Below, piece by piece: positions 1 to 7,985 of a stretch of DNA of 64,000 bases (positions are counted from its first letter, which is position 1; each line of letters begins with the position of its first letter). The notes below the pieces were generated by a model. The model searched no databases. It was not told where the DNA came from and was given only the letters and a program-made list of their open reading frames with translations. The stretch lies in contig CAMQTN010000006.1 of assembly GCA_947037115.1 (NCBI GenBank), forward strand, positions 1 to 64,000, in the 5' to 3' direction. This DNA comes from an uncultured Lachnospiraceae bacterium. GTDB lineage: Bacteria; Bacillota; Clostridia; Lachnospirales; Lachnospiraceae. Position numbers and translations under genes: made by a program.

Positions 1-113
1 CGTTTCTTCTCGTTCTGCTTTTTCTTTTCATTGGCTACACGCTGTTGCGCCTGTTGCAATACTTTTAATGCTTTTTCTAAGTCTTTGCTGACTTCCTGCT
101 TGCTCTCAATCAT
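1..113 (-). CDS. Small charged helical protein, C-terminus outside window
   Basis: An ATG at 111-113 opens a frame that runs off the left edge. A purine-rich ribosome-binding stretch (AGGAAAAGG) lies upstream. The visible 37 residues are rich in Lys, Gln and Glu and should form a helix (begins MIESKQEVSKDLEKAL). Small proteins of this composition are common in mobilisation modules of Firmicutes conjugative elements, and the neighbours at 1507-2396 fit such an element. The function is not recognised; the mobile-element link is inference from context. Confidence 0.5.
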   Translation of the reverse strand, partial: MIESKQEVSKDLEKALKVLQQAQQRVANEKKKQNEKK

Positions 114-262
114 TCCTGATACCTTTTCCTTTCTGTGATGCGTTGATAGTTGTTAAAAATAAAAAGGTAGCGGATCATTTGGTTATGATAAATCGCTACC
201 TAAAAACGATATCCAGTTTTTCATACTCTTTTAATCTTGATATAATAAATCGTGCAGAAAAA

Positions 263-288
263 AAGCACTTAGATTTTTCCAAGTGCTT
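263..288 (-). terminator. Rho-independent terminator of the AlkD-like/SRPBCC pair
   Basis: Perfect 8-bp arms AAGCACTT and AAGTGCTT flank a 10-nt loop. Read leftward the stem is followed by a run of T. It lies 25 bp after the stop codon of the leftward gene at 313. Confidence 0.85.
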
Positions 289-312
289 AATGCTATCTTA
301 GTAAATAATATT

Positions 313-1026
313 TCAAACTTCTTGTCCCATTTTAGTGTTTATGGAAATAAGCCTTTTTCGTTCCGTAGCTTTTACTACATTTTCAATCTCTTTCAATACA
401 TCTTTTGCAATCCACATCTGCGTTTTATTTCCTGTTTCTTTTAATTTATTGGCTAATATTATGGCTTTCTCATTGTATGTATAATCTATTTTTCCAATTT
501 CCCGCAAAGCCCACGATACAGCTTTTTTTATATGCTCATGTTGATTATTGGAACATTCTTTAATTAGTTCTAAATATTCATCTAATTTATCATCAGTTAT
601 CTTATCATCATGTATAGCAGCAGAAGCAATCAGTGTAAATGCTGCCCGTATTTTATATACTTCTGTTGTTCTGCTCCATTCCATTATAAAGCTATCGTAA
701 TTCTTTGTTTTAATAATCAAATTCTTGCATAAATGGTCACATAAATCCCATGAAAATACATCGTTCATTATTTTTTCAATATCTTTATCAGATATCTGTT
801 TTTTATCAAATAAAAGTACCGCTAATAATTTTGCTTCATGGTAACCCGTTTCCCATAATTCAAAGGCTAATTCATTGGATTTTCCTATTTCCTTAGCTAA
901 TTTTCGTATTTCGGATGTGGAAACTCCAATACTGCATTTTTCGGGTATCCCCATTTTTACTACATTTGCTTTATATTTTTCTGATGATAAAGATTGTAAC
1001 CTCTTTATGATTTCTTGGCAATTCAT
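313..1026 (-). CDS. DNA alkylation repair protein, AlkD-like HEAT-repeat fold
   Basis: The 237-residue product matches the AlkD family of HEAT-like helical-repeat DNA glycosylases, which remove positively charged alkylated bases. Supporting features are the helical-repeat pattern throughout, the Trp-Asp segment FSWDLCDHLCKN near residues 91-102, and the SWALREIGK segment near residue 170, both typical of the family. The length is normal. It overlaps the upstream SRPBCC gene by ATGA, so the two are probably translationally coupled. AT-rich codon use differs from the GC-richer core of the window and suggests an accessory gene. Family assignment is firm; substrate range cannot be told from sequence. 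Confidence 0.85.
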   Translation of the reverse strand: MNCQEIIKRLQSLSSEKYKANVVKMGIPEKCSIGVSTSEIRKLAKEIGKSNELAFELWETGYHEAKLLAVLLFDKKQISDKDIEKIMNDVFSWDLCDHLCKNLIIKTKNYDSFIMEWSRTTEVYKIRAAFTLIASAAIHDDKITDDKLDEYLELIKECSNNQHEHIKKAVSWALREIGKIDYTYNEKAIILANKLKETGNKTQMWIAKDVLKEIENVVKATERKRLISINTKMGQEV

Positions 1027-1424
1027 AATCTTTCCTCCAATGTCTTTTTTAAATCTTGAATATATGTAGCTTGTTGCTTTTTTAGATATATTCCAACAAA
1101 AGGTTTCATAAATAATTTTTTCGCTATTACATTTTCTGTAAAGTCGATAGTCGTCGAAGTATCATGAACTGAAAATACACCTGTCCAATGTCCTTTCATG
1201 TTTTCATTTTCCATATCAAATTCCCACCGTTCACATTCTTTCCTACAGGTTATTGTAAAAGTAGTTTCAAAACCGTCTTTTGTACATTCGATAAATTGCT
1301 TTTCATTCAAGCAGACAATTTTACTCAAATCACTTCTCCATGAATAGTCGTTAAGGGAAGTCACGATATCCCAAACAGTTTTTACATCACACGAAAATGT
1401 TGCTTTTGCATTTGAAACAGCCAT
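1023..1424 (-). CDS. SRPBCC-fold (polyketide cyclase/dehydrase-like) protein
   Basis: The 133-residue product has the size and pattern of a START-like SRPBCC ligand-binding protein: an N-terminal strand (ATFSCDVKTVWDIVTSLNDY), a helix with Trp residues, a run of beta strands, and a long C-terminal helix. I place the start at 1424 because GGAG lies six bases before that ATG. An ATG at 1439 is possible but lacks a site. The stop overlaps the start of the AlkD-like gene (ATGA). Such proteins bind small hydrophobic ligands; the ligand here is unknown, and pairing with a repair protein may only reflect co-transcription. Confidence 0.75.
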   Translation of the reverse strand: MAVSNAKATFSCDVKTVWDIVTSLNDYSWRSDLSKIVCLNEKQFIECTKDGFETTFTITCRKECERWEFDMENENMKGHWTGVFSVHDTSTTIDFTENVIAKKLFMKPFVGIYLKKQQATYIQDLKKTLEERL

Positions 1425-1506
1425 AATATTATTCTCCATTAAATTCTATTCGTTGAATTGCAGTGTTATTATCTTACCACAAACGCACACGCAATTCTAC
1501 TAAATT

Positions 1507-1791
1507 TTACTTAAACTCTTTTACCTTATTATTAGCAATCATCATCTGCCTTGCCCGTTCCCTCTGCTCTGTGCTGACCGCTCTCGGCTTGCGGTAGCTA
1601 ACATATGATTTCGGAAAAGAATAGGTCTTAGATACTTCGTCCTGCTCCGTAATACTATATGTGTCGGGAAAGTCGGCAACAAGCGTGTCAAGTTTCCTCA
1701 TAACTGCCTTATCCCTTGTGTAGACAGTGGCGGTCTGTTCTCCTGCATTGTAATTGACTATGGTTTCCTGCTCATATCGTGAGAGTTTCAT
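1507..1791 (-). CDS. Small conserved mobile-element protein, function unknown
   Basis: The 94-residue protein begins MKLSRYEQETIVNYNAGEQ, a start I recognise from small proteins encoded in conjugative elements of gut Firmicutes, sometimes labelled molecular chaperone without real support. A central Tyr/Pro-containing strand region is followed by a basic C-terminal helix (STEQRERARQMMIANNK). Its ATG overlaps the stop of the next gene upstream by ATGA, so the two genes are coupled. Function unknown; the mobile-element origin is the useful information. Confidence 0.65.
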   Translation of the reverse strand: MKLSRYEQETIVNYNAGEQTATVYTRDKAVMRKLDTLVADFPDTYSITEQDEVSKTYSFPKSYVSYRKPRAVSTEQRERARQMMIANNKVKEFK

Positions 1792-2396
1792 AGTTCCATA
1801 TCCCCCTTTCCTTTGCTGTGGGTTCTGTGTTTTTTCCTCTCGGCAACTGTCGGCTGTTTTGACTGTTCTTTTGCTTTGGCTAACCTTGTCTTTATGGAAT
1901 GGTCACGCTCGGTAATTTTTCGTCTTTTGGTGGTAGCGGTCAATTCCGCACACGTTTCCTCTGACAAGGAATTTAATTTCTTCAAAGTAGTGCTTACAAT
2001 CTGCTTGGTGTCGCTGTCCTTTATCTGTGGCAGGATTGCGGATAAACTGGCGCACGTTTCCGCCTTGCTCTGTTCCCCGAACTGATAAATCAGATTGATT
2101 TCATCAGCATTAAAGGGTATCTGTATATTTGCCCCCTCACATAAGCGTTCCACGCCCACGCACTTAGGGATATTTCTTGTAAGTTCGTAGTTATCCCTCG
2201 CTGTGATTGTTCCATGCCTGTCGGTCTGCCTTACCTCAATTTCGCGCTGGCTTTTCTGCTCCAATACAAGCCACTGATATTTATCATTTTCTTTGGTAAA
2301 TACGCTCTGATGCGCATTGGAGTGTAGCTTGCTGTGAATATATTTGTCTGTGGTGCTGTAATAGTCCAAAATCTGCTGTTCCTGCTCTTTGTTCAT
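1788..2396 (-). CDS. Conjugative-element protein with TTRAP-like segment
   Basis: The start is at 2396 because GGGAGG precedes that ATG; a longer frame to 2504 has no such site. The product is about 202 residues. Residues near 95-165 (around FNADEINLIYQFGEQSKAET and the repeated Leu/Glu pattern after it) resemble the small TTRAP family, transposon-transfer assisting proteins that usually stand alone at 60-70 residues. Here the segment is embedded in a longer protein with a basic C-terminal tail rich in Lys/Arg. A perfect 20-bp palindrome lies just upstream. Domain call is recognition from memory and moderate; the exact function is unknown. Confidence 0.55.
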   Translation of the reverse strand: MNKEQEQQILDYYSTTDKYIHSKLHSNAHQSVFTKENDKYQWLVLEQKSQREIEVRQTDRHGTITARDNYELTRNIPKCVGVERLCEGANIQIPFNADEINLIYQFGEQSKAETCASLSAILPQIKDSDTKQIVSTTLKKLNSLSEETCAELTATTKRRKITERDHSIKTRLAKAKEQSKQPTVAERKKHRTHSKGKGDMEL

Positions 2397-2416
2397 GGTC
2401 TTTTCCCTCCCTGTGC

Positions 2417-2436
2417 TACATCTAAAGTTAGATGTA
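2417..2436. promoter_or_regulatory. Perfect 20-bp palindrome, candidate operator
   Basis: TACATCTAA and TTAGATGTA are exact inverted repeats separated by two bases. The palindrome sits about 20 bp upstream of the start of the leftward gene at 2396, where an operator would act. The short centre makes a repressor site likelier than a terminator. Confidence 0.5.
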
Positions 2437-2643
2437 TAAATATTGATGGTAGATATATCTGCCAAATAATGAATATAAACAAAATAGCACTTATGAGCGT
2501 ACACATGATGCCACTTATGAAAGTAGCTGTTTTTGATTTTTGTCCGTTAGTTGTCGGATATTTGGATTGCGGAATATTGTAGGTGGATATTTCTCTGCTT
2601 TGGGGAATACGCTTTCATTTCCTACGGTAACAACCGCATGAAA

Positions 2644-2675
2644 AAAGACTATGACCGATTTTGTCATAGCCTTTT
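2644..2675 (-). terminator. Candidate terminator in the gene-poor interval
   Basis: Arms AAAGACTATGAC and GTCATAGCCTTT pair over 12 positions with one wobble and a six-base loop. Leftward transcripts would end in six U residues. Confidence 0.55.
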
Positions 2676-2846
2676 AAAGATTGAGGAAGTCCCTTTCTTA
2701 TTTGTATTTGTTTGTCACCCCTCCGCACTATCCAACATCAGTTAGATTGACAATATCCAAAAGCTGTACTATACATAAATTCCTTTAAATATCATTCACT
2801 TTATCCCGACGTACAGATTTTTTCCCCGAAAGACAAATAAAGAACC

Positions 2847-2873
2847 GGGGAAGGCACTTGACAAACCTTCCCC
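2847..2873 (-). terminator. Candidate terminator after the DUF4430-like gene
   Basis: GGGGAAGG and CCTTCCCC form an 8-bp GC-rich stem with an 11-base loop, downstream of the leftward gene ending at 2945. The following tract is T-rich only in part (GGTTCTTTATTT), so efficiency is uncertain. Confidence 0.4.
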
Positions 2874-2944
2874 TATCCTTTACAGCCACATATCAGATAG
2901 CAGCTCCTTCCTGCAGGGAAGACATCCTTTTGCTGATTTATCTT

Positions 2945-3379
2945 TCATTCATACAGCAACGTAATACCATCATAATCACTTACCTGTATCGCATCTATAT
3001 TTTGTTCTGATGCTCTTTTATTATTTATGCAGACATTCCAATGCTTCTTCTCATTTTGACATTCATTGACCGATGTGATAATCCCATTATCATTTATACC
3101 GATCAATATTCCTTCATACTTATTATTGATTGTCTCCACAACATCACGCATCGTCGGAGCACTATCCTTAAGAAGCATACTGGCCAGATACATAACGCCA
3201 TCCTCTCCCTGTATTGCTATATCTACCCATACTTCCGCCTTATTATCGCCTTCAAATATCAATGTGTATTCATCCGGCTTTCTATCTGAGTTCTGAATCA
3301 CTCCAGCAATAAAAAAGATTGCAATTACAGCCACAGCCGCCAAAATAAAAACTTTTATATTTCTTTTCCTGAGTCGCAT
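2945..3379 (-). CDS. Membrane-anchored DUF4430-like surface protein
   Basis: The 144-residue product has a basic N-terminus followed by one hydrophobic segment (about residues 9-27, no lipobox Cys), then an exposed domain. That domain matches the DUF4430/transcobalamin C-terminal-like fold: a helix with TMRDVVETINNKYEG, a strand about Ile-Gly-Ile-Asn, the W-x-V-x-I-N-N-K motif near residues 118-125, and a closing Asp-Gly-Ile-Thr-Leu strand. In other proteins this fold occurs in cobalamin-binding and cell-surface proteins. As a stand-alone copy its ligand is unknown. It lies next to a nuclease remnant, and no clear operon partner is seen. Confidence 0.6.
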   Translation of the reverse strand: MRLRKRNIKVFILAAVAVIAIFFIAGVIQNSDRKPDEYTLIFEGDNKAEVWVDIAIQGEDGVMYLASMLLKDSAPTMRDVVETINNKYEGILIGINDNGIITSVNECQNEKKHWNVCINNKRASEQNIDAIQVSDYDGITLLYE

Positions 3380-3385
3380 CCATTC

Positions 3386-3661
3386 CTAGAATATCTTGAA
3401 GTCCTGAATTTTGTGCAATTTCTTTTGCAGTATATTCTTATCCGGCAATTGGAGTTGATACTCTGCAACCATCATTGGAGACAATGTTCTACTCATAGCA
3501 TACTCAACCACTTCATCATCTTTAGATGCACATAATATCATTCCAACACTCGGATTCTCATTTTCCTTTTTCTTCTGACGATCAAGCGCTTCCAGATAAG
3601 AATCCAGAAATGGGTTTTCTGTCAATCTGGCGGGATAGTTCTCGTGCCGAATAATTTTCTT
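3386..3661 (-). pseudogene. C-terminal remnant of YhcG/DUF1016-type nuclease
   Basis: The open stretch encodes the end of a PDDEXK nuclease-domain protein of the YhcG (DUF1016) family. The segments ENPSVGMILCASKDDEVVEY and SRTLSPMMVAEYQLQLPDK are hallmark C-terminal sequence. Full-length members are about 340-380 residues; here only the last 75 or so remain and an in-frame TAA lies at 3662-3664. The first residues (KIIRHENYPARLTEN) do not fit the family and suggest fusion to other debris. The catalytic part of the nuclease domain is missing, so activity is not expected. YhcG proteins are scattered in defence and mobile regions, which agrees with the setting. Confidence 0.75.
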
Positions 3662-3677
3662 TTATACATCGCGTGAT

Positions 3678-4319
3678 TTAGGACATCAAAATATTGGCTT
3701 CATATCGTTCAATGAATCTGCCTGCATTTCGCTCCTTTGACAAAGCACGTTTTTTCAGCCACTCCTCATTCCTTTCTTCCTCTGTCAGCTGATTTTTCAG
3801 ATACTCCTTCTCCGCCAGCCTCTCCTCAAACTGCTCTCTTAAGAGCTTTCTCTTTTGATAATAGTCCTGTGGTGAAGTTTTTTTCCTTTTGCCCTTTTTC
3901 TCCGATATTTTATCCTCAACGCTGCTGTCTGATGATGAATGACTGTTTGTCACATATGTATTAGGGCTGCCACAGCAATTCCCATTTTCATCAAAAATCA
4001 ATTCGTCGTTCACAACTCTTGCTCCCTGTGCGCTCCAAAATGCAGTCGCCATCTGCTTACTGACCGGTATCTGTGCCAGATTTTTTTCCAACAGTTCAGC
4101 CTCTTTGGGATCTTTGATACATTTCTCCAAATATGCCTGTGATATTGTCACCTTATAATCAGGCGCGGATAAACAAGAATACTTATCCTTCAAGTATGCC
4201 TGATATGCGGATACACTGGCGTATTTGTCCTCTGTCTTTTTCTCCGCCTTTTTATTGTCTGCTCTCTCTGCCACATTGCTGTTCCCAATCTGGTAATTGC
4301 TTAATCCCACCTGCGTCAT
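3678..4319 (-). CDS. DUF6033-like hypothetical protein
   Basis: The start is at 4319, where GGGAGGAG precedes ATG; the frame also extends to 4430 without support. The 213-residue product has a short N-terminal polar part, then a segment around YQAYLKDKYSCL and a region ending in ELIFDENGN that resembles the DUF6033 family seen in many copies in Lachnospiraceae. The C-terminal half is a highly charged helix rich in Lys, Glu and Arg, probably coiled coil. No signal peptide is visible. The gene downstream starts from a similarly organised leader and may be functionally linked. Function unknown. Confidence 0.55.
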   Translation of the reverse strand: MTQVGLSNYQIGNSNVAERADNKKAEKKTEDKYASVSAYQAYLKDKYSCLSAPDYKVTISQAYLEKCIKDPKEAELLEKNLAQIPVSKQMATAFWSAQGARVVNDELIFDENGNCCGSPNTYVTNSHSSSDSSVEDKISEKKGKRKKTSPQDYYQKRKLLREQFEERLAEKEYLKNQLTEEERNEEWLKKRALSKERNAGRFIERYEANILMS

Positions 4320-4453
4320 ACTTTCTCCTCCCTTTACGAAAATAGCATCTATCGCTGTTTTCTCCCCGATTCGTATCTTCCGCCAGCATGGATTCCCATC
4401 AAAGAACCCGCGCTCATTTTGGGGGCACATTTATCACACAGCCATCAGACACC

Positions 4454-4999
4454 CTATAACCCTTTCAATTTCTCCAAGAATACTGTATAAAACTCCCTCT
4501 CTTTCATGCGGGCCTGCTGCTCTTCCATACTTCTGACTTTGCCGGGTTCTAAGGGATGGTCAAAATCATATAAGGCCTTCTGGGTTGCCCGTATTGCCGA
4601 CTCTACGGAATTACCCAAAATATCATTACTATGCAGCAATCCATAATAATTGGCTATAGCCTGCTGTATATACATTTGTGTAATATGTGTCCTTCCATTC
4701 CTGGTTTCACCCAGTCCGTTTACCCCAACTTCTTTTACCGTCTCCATCCAGGCATCTTTTACAGATTGTGGAGCATTCGGCCCGGCACTTTGCAACACGC
4801 GTTCCTCAAAATCTGTTTCTGACATTCTCCGGATCTCTTCCTCGTCTTTTTCCCCGCACTCGGTCACTTTATCCTGTGCTGATTTCTCCGCCACAGTTTC
4901 CATGAAACTCTTTGCACCGGATTCGACATTACTTTGTACCTTCCCGCCCTGATAACCTGTCATCTGATATCCTGCTGTTCCGATTCCATTGACGCCCAT
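4454..4999 (-). CDS. Lachnospiraceae-type hypothetical protein
   Basis: AGGGGG lies seven bases before the ATG at 4999; the ATG at 5005 is too close to it. The 181-residue product opens with a Gly/Asn/Gln-rich stretch, then an acidic helical region (KDEEEIRRMSETDFEERVL), a middle with NGRTHITQMYIQQAIANYYG, and a charged C-terminal helix. The open-and-helical layout resembles the neighbour at 3678, and both read leftward 135 bp apart, so they may be a pair. No known catalytic motif, signal peptide or membrane segment is seen. Family not recognised with confidence. Confidence 0.5.
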   Translation of the reverse strand: MGVNGIGTAGYQMTGYQGGKVQSNVESGAKSFMETVAEKSAQDKVTECGEKDEEEIRRMSETDFEERVLQSAGPNAPQSVKDAWMETVKEVGVNGLGETRNGRTHITQMYIQQAIANYYGLLHSNDILGNSVESAIRATQKALYDFDHPLEPGKVRSMEEQQARMKEREFYTVFLEKLKGL

Positions 5000-5435
5000 A
5001 TTCATTCCCCCTGATAATGATTTTTATGCCTTAAAGTTAAACCCCTCAAAACTTCAAAGAGTCGTTTCCATCCTGTTTTTCTCATAAACAGCCGAAACCG
5101 TTTCCTTTGCTATGCTATGCTGGCCTTATAAAATTCACCTGTTACTCCAAAATTCATCTTCACTTCTTGCTTCATAAAATCTATCGGCAGGTGCACCCGC
5201 ATTTTTAACTCAAACTGCACTAAATAACTACCCGGTTGCACCAAATGCCTATAAATCTTATAACGTCACGCGTCACCACCGCATGGAACTTTTCTTCACC
5301 ACAGGAAACAGCAAAATCACCGCCCTCCTGCACCAGCCTGATAGATATGACGTCCTTCCGCCTTTCCATCTGTCCGCTCTGCTGTCATCGCAGGGCAAAA
5401 CAGCGGGACAGTCGAAACCGTCCCGCTGATAAAGC
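5000..5435. other. Intergenic interval without a supported gene
   Basis: I see no frame with both a ribosome-binding site and recognisable product over these 430 bp. The only clear signal is the terminator at 5401-5428 belonging to spoVAD. The rest may hold the promoter of the leftward gene at 4999, but no convincing pair of boxes was found. Confidence 0.5.
5401..5428 (-). terminator. Terminator of spoVAD
   Basis: CAGCGGGAC and GTCCCGCTG form a perfect 9-bp stem with a 10-base loop, and leftward the stem is followed by TTTTG. It lies just past the spoVAD stop at 5436, so spoVAD ends its transcript and no spoVAE follows. Confidence 0.85.
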
Positions 5436-6452
5436 TTACTCTTTATAATGTTCCAGCACCACCCCGTGGGCAATGCCCGGAATCGTCTGCCCTTCGTTAA
5501 AGCTGGTCTTGGAAAGCAGCGCCCCCGTAGGCACAAAGAGGACTTTCTTCCAAATCCCCTCCTCAATCTTCTTTAAAATGTAGGCCGAAAGCACCGCCGC
5601 GCTGCAACCGCAGCCGGAACCGCCCGCATCCGTGTTCTGCTTCTCGCTGTCATAAATCTCAATGCCGCAGTCCATATGCTGTCTGGTAATGTCGATCTGC
5701 TTCTCCTCAAGCAGGTCAAACAGAAGTTTTTGCCCCACTTCGCCCAGATCGCCGGTGATAATCTTATCATAATCACCCGGTTTTCTGCCGAAGTCCTCCA
5801 GATTCTGCCGGATTGTATCCGCAGCCGCGGGAGCCATGCACGCGCCCATATTCATGGAATCTTTGATTCCGTAATCCACAATCTTTCCGACAGTGACGCC
5901 CTCCATCACGGCGAGAGTCTGCTTTCCCGGCTGCGACGACAAAATAAAGGCGCCGCTTCCCGTCACCGTCCATGTGGCCGATTTGGGCCGCTGGTTTCCG
6001 TATGCCAGCGGATAGCGGAACTCTTTCTCCGCACTGGCAAAATGACTGGAAGTAATGCAGGCAGCCTTCTTCGCAAAACCGCCAGAGACCGTCACGCCTC
6101 CCATGGTCAGCGACAATCCACAGGTGGAACAGGCTCCATAAAGCCCAACATGAGGAAGCTGATACCCCGCCATGCCAAAGCTGCTGGCAATGGACTGTCC
6201 CAGCAGATCGCCCGCGAACACCATCTCCAGATCCTGCTTCGTAAGCTCCGCTTTGGATATGGCGATCTCAAGCGCCTCCTTTTGCAGGATGCTCTCCGCC
6301 TCCTCCCAGGTCTTTCCGCCGAACATATCGTCGTACCCGACTTTGTCAAAGAGTTCTCCCATGGGGCCCTGCGCTTCCTTGCTGCCGACGACGGAGGCGC
6401 TGCCTATGATGTAAGGTTTTTTCTCAAACTGAATACTCTGCTTTCCTAACAT
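5436..6452 (-). CDS. spoVAD: Stage V sporulation protein AD
   Basis: The 338-residue product is SpoVAD, the thiolase-fold component of the SpoVA channel that moves dipicolinic acid into the forespore during sporulation and out at germination. Diagnostic parts are the N-terminal segment ending PYIIGSASVVGSKE, the GLYGACSTCGLSLTMGG stretch at the former thiolase active site, TSSHFASAEKEFRYPL, and the C-terminal GSGCGCSA. The ATG at 6452 gives the family's normal length and has AAAGGG upstream. The ATG at 6479 would add nine residues. A sigma-G-like promoter lies upstream and a terminator directly downstream, so the gene is transcribed alone, about 30 kb from spoVAA-AB-AC. In most spore formers it follows spoVAC. 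Confidence 0.95.
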   Translation of the reverse strand: MLGKQSIQFEKKPYIIGSASVVGSKEAQGPMGELFDKVGYDDMFGGKTWEEAESILQKEALEIAISKAELTKQDLEMVFAGDLLGQSIASSFGMAGYQLPHVGLYGACSTCGLSLTMGGVTVSGGFAKKAACITSSHFASAEKEFRYPLAYGNQRPKSATWTVTGSGAFILSSQPGKQTLAVMEGVTVGKIVDYGIKDSMNMGACMAPAAADTIRQNLEDFGRKPGDYDKIITGDLGEVGQKLLFDLLEEKQIDITRQHMDCGIEIYDSEKQNTDAGGSGCGCSAAVLSAYILKKIEEGIWKKVLFVPTGALLSKTSFNEGQTIPGIAHGVVLEHYKE

Positions 6453-6574
6453 ACGATCCCTTTCTGCCAGCACTGCCATCTTTCCTGCGGATGTCCGTCA
6501 AAACCGTGGTCATATAGCCTGCCGTCCGCAAAAATCAGCTGTCCTGGCTGAATCATCTTCATTCTGTTCAGGAA

Positions 6575-6604
6575 TAGTATGTCATTTTTTCATTAAAATA
6601 TACG
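6575..6604 (-). promoter_or_regulatory. Candidate sigma-G promoter of spoVAD
   Basis: Read leftward, CGTATA (-35) and CATACTA (-10) are separated by 17 bases. CATACTA is the classic forespore sigma-G/F -10 box. The same layout occurs before spoVAA at 38363-38392. The site lies directly after the pyrF stop and about 120 bp before spoVAD. Confidence 0.7.
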
Positions 6605-6606
6605 TT

Positions 6607-7554
6607 TTAGGATATACCCGTCCGAATATCCTCTTTCATGTCAAGCACCGCCGCCCGGGCCGCATCCGCATAATTCTCTTCCCCGTACTTCGCATATTTC
6701 TCCTGCTGGTACGCGGCAATGATCCCTCTGGAAGAATTGACGATGGCTCCCAGCCCGTCCTCATTGAAAAAGGGCTTTAAATCCTTTCCGCTGCCGCCCT
6801 GCGCGCCATAACCGGGCACAAGAATGTAGGACTTGGGCATGATCTGTCTCAAAATCTTTCCCATCTCCGGGTAGGTCGCGCCCACCACTGCGCCGATATA
6901 GCTGTACTCCCCGCCCATACATTCCGCGGCCCACTGGGCCACCTTCTCGCCCACAATCTCATAGAGCGGCCTCGCCTTTGCCGCGTCCCTGCTGTCTTTG
7001 GGAAGTACGAGACGGTCCTGGAACTCCCCGCTGCTGGGGTTGGACGTCTTTACCAGAACGAAGATCCCCTTCTTTTCTTCCTTACAGACCTTGATAAAGG
7101 GCTGGACACCGTCGGAACCGAGATAGGGGTTTACCGTCGCAAAATCTTCTTCAAAACCTCGGCACATGGTATTTCCCACCTGCACCTGTCCAAGATGCGC
7201 TACGGCGTAGGCCTCGGAAGTGGAACCGATATCGCCGCGCTTGATATCCCCGATCACCACCAGACCCTTCTCTTTGCAGTAGGCAACCGTCTTCTGAAAG
7301 GCAATCAGACCCTCTATGCCGAACTGTTCATACATGGCGATCTGCGGCTTCACTGCCGGTATCAGATCGCAGACCGCGTCCACAATTCCCTTATTATAAG
7401 CCAGAATCGCCTCCGCCGCACCCTTCAGGGTCTCGCCGTACTCTGCAAACGCCTGTTTTTTCATATATTCCGGTACAAATTTCATGGTGGGGTCAAGTCC
7501 CACCACGATAGGCGCTTCCAGTTTTTTTATTTTCTCCGTCAGCGTATTAATCAC
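6607..7554 (-). CDS. pyrF: Orotidine 5'-phosphate decarboxylase
   Basis: The 315-residue product converts OMP to UMP, the last step of de novo pyrimidine synthesis. It is the longer type-2 form of the enzyme. The catalytic DIKRGDIGST motif is near residues 101-110, VGLDPTMKFVP near 17-27, and VPGYGAQGG near 247-255. The start is GTG at 7552-7554, overlapping the TGA of the Nudix-like gene as GTGA, so translation is probably coupled. pyrE lies at 63235 on the same strand, so the pathway is dispersed. No PyrR-type leader is visible. Confidence 0.95.
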   Translation of the reverse strand: MINTLTEKIKKLEAPIVVGLDPTMKFVPEYMKKQAFAEYGETLKGAAEAILAYNKGIVDAVCDLIPAVKPQIAMYEQFGIEGLIAFQKTVAYCKEKGLVVIGDIKRGDIGSTSEAYAVAHLGQVQVGNTMCRGFEEDFATVNPYLGSDGVQPFIKVCKEEKKGIFVLVKTSNPSSGEFQDRLVLPKDSRDAAKARPLYEIVGEKVAQWAAECMGGEYSYIGAVVGATYPEMGKILRQIMPKSYILVPGYGAQGGSGKDLKPFFNEDGLGAIVNSSRGIIAAYQQEKYAKYGEENYADAARAAVLDMKEDIRTGIS

Positions 7555-7955
7555 AGTGCCTTGCCCTCCAGATCTTTCAATACATATTGGTTCTCAATAT
7601 AAAGCGGGAACTGATCCCTCTTCACCCACTCGTAGCTCCCGTAGTCTTCCGTCAAAACGATATGGGACTCCTCATCCTCCGGGATAGAACATATGTAAGC
7701 AATGCCTACACAGTGCGTCTCCCCGAGAAGCTGCGACCATGTATACTCAATCTTCTCGATTTTGCCGTTGACAGAAAGAAGCTCCGAAATCACGGAAAGC
7801 ATCGTATCGTCAGGCGCATCCCCGTGAGGCACCTCAGCATCAATAAACTCCCATACAAAGGGATCCGGAATATGATCGTCCACCCATCTCTTCAACAGAA
7901 GATAAGAATCCCCTTTTTTGATAATGCCCTTTACACGCACATAAGTGTCTTTCAT
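7551..7955 (-). CDS. Nudix-fold protein with degenerate Nudix box
   Basis: The 134-residue product has the Nudix core: an N-terminal strand with YLLLKRW, VWEFIDAEV where the glycine-rich loop should be, and a helix DDTMLSVISELLSVNG in the box position. The canonical box needs R-E-x-x-E-E-x-G; here the helix reads V-I-S-E-L-L-S-V-N-G, so the Arg and the paired metal-binding Glu residues are missing. Hydrolase activity is therefore doubtful. A strong AAGGAG site precedes the ATG, and the gene is coupled to pyrF, which suggests a role tied to nucleotides, possibly sensing. Fold call good; function unknown. Confidence 0.7.
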   Translation of the reverse strand: MKDTYVRVKGIIKKGDSYLLLKRWVDDHIPDPFVWEFIDAEVPHGDAPDDTMLSVISELLSVNGKIEKIEYTWSQLLGETHCVGIAYICSIPEDEESHIVLTEDYGSYEWVKRDQFPLYIENQYVLKDLEGKAL

Positions 7956-7985
7956 AATATATCTCTCCTTCCTGATTTAAATCCG

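Larger units (their letters stand above)
2437..2944. other. Gene-poor AT-rich interval with two hairpins
   Basis: No frame here has a good ribosome-binding site and recognisable product. Two inverted repeats stand out. At 2644-2675, 12-base arms with one G-T pair are followed leftward by six T residues and would terminate leftward transcripts. At 2847-2873, arms GGGGAAGG/CCTTCCCC lie 72 bp past the stop of the leftward gene at 2945. The interval probably marks the junction between element debris and the following genes. Confidence 0.5.

Noticed and set aside
2551..2745. Rightward 64-codon frame
   Set aside because: No ribosome-binding site, no recognisable product, and it runs through the terminator at 2644-2675.
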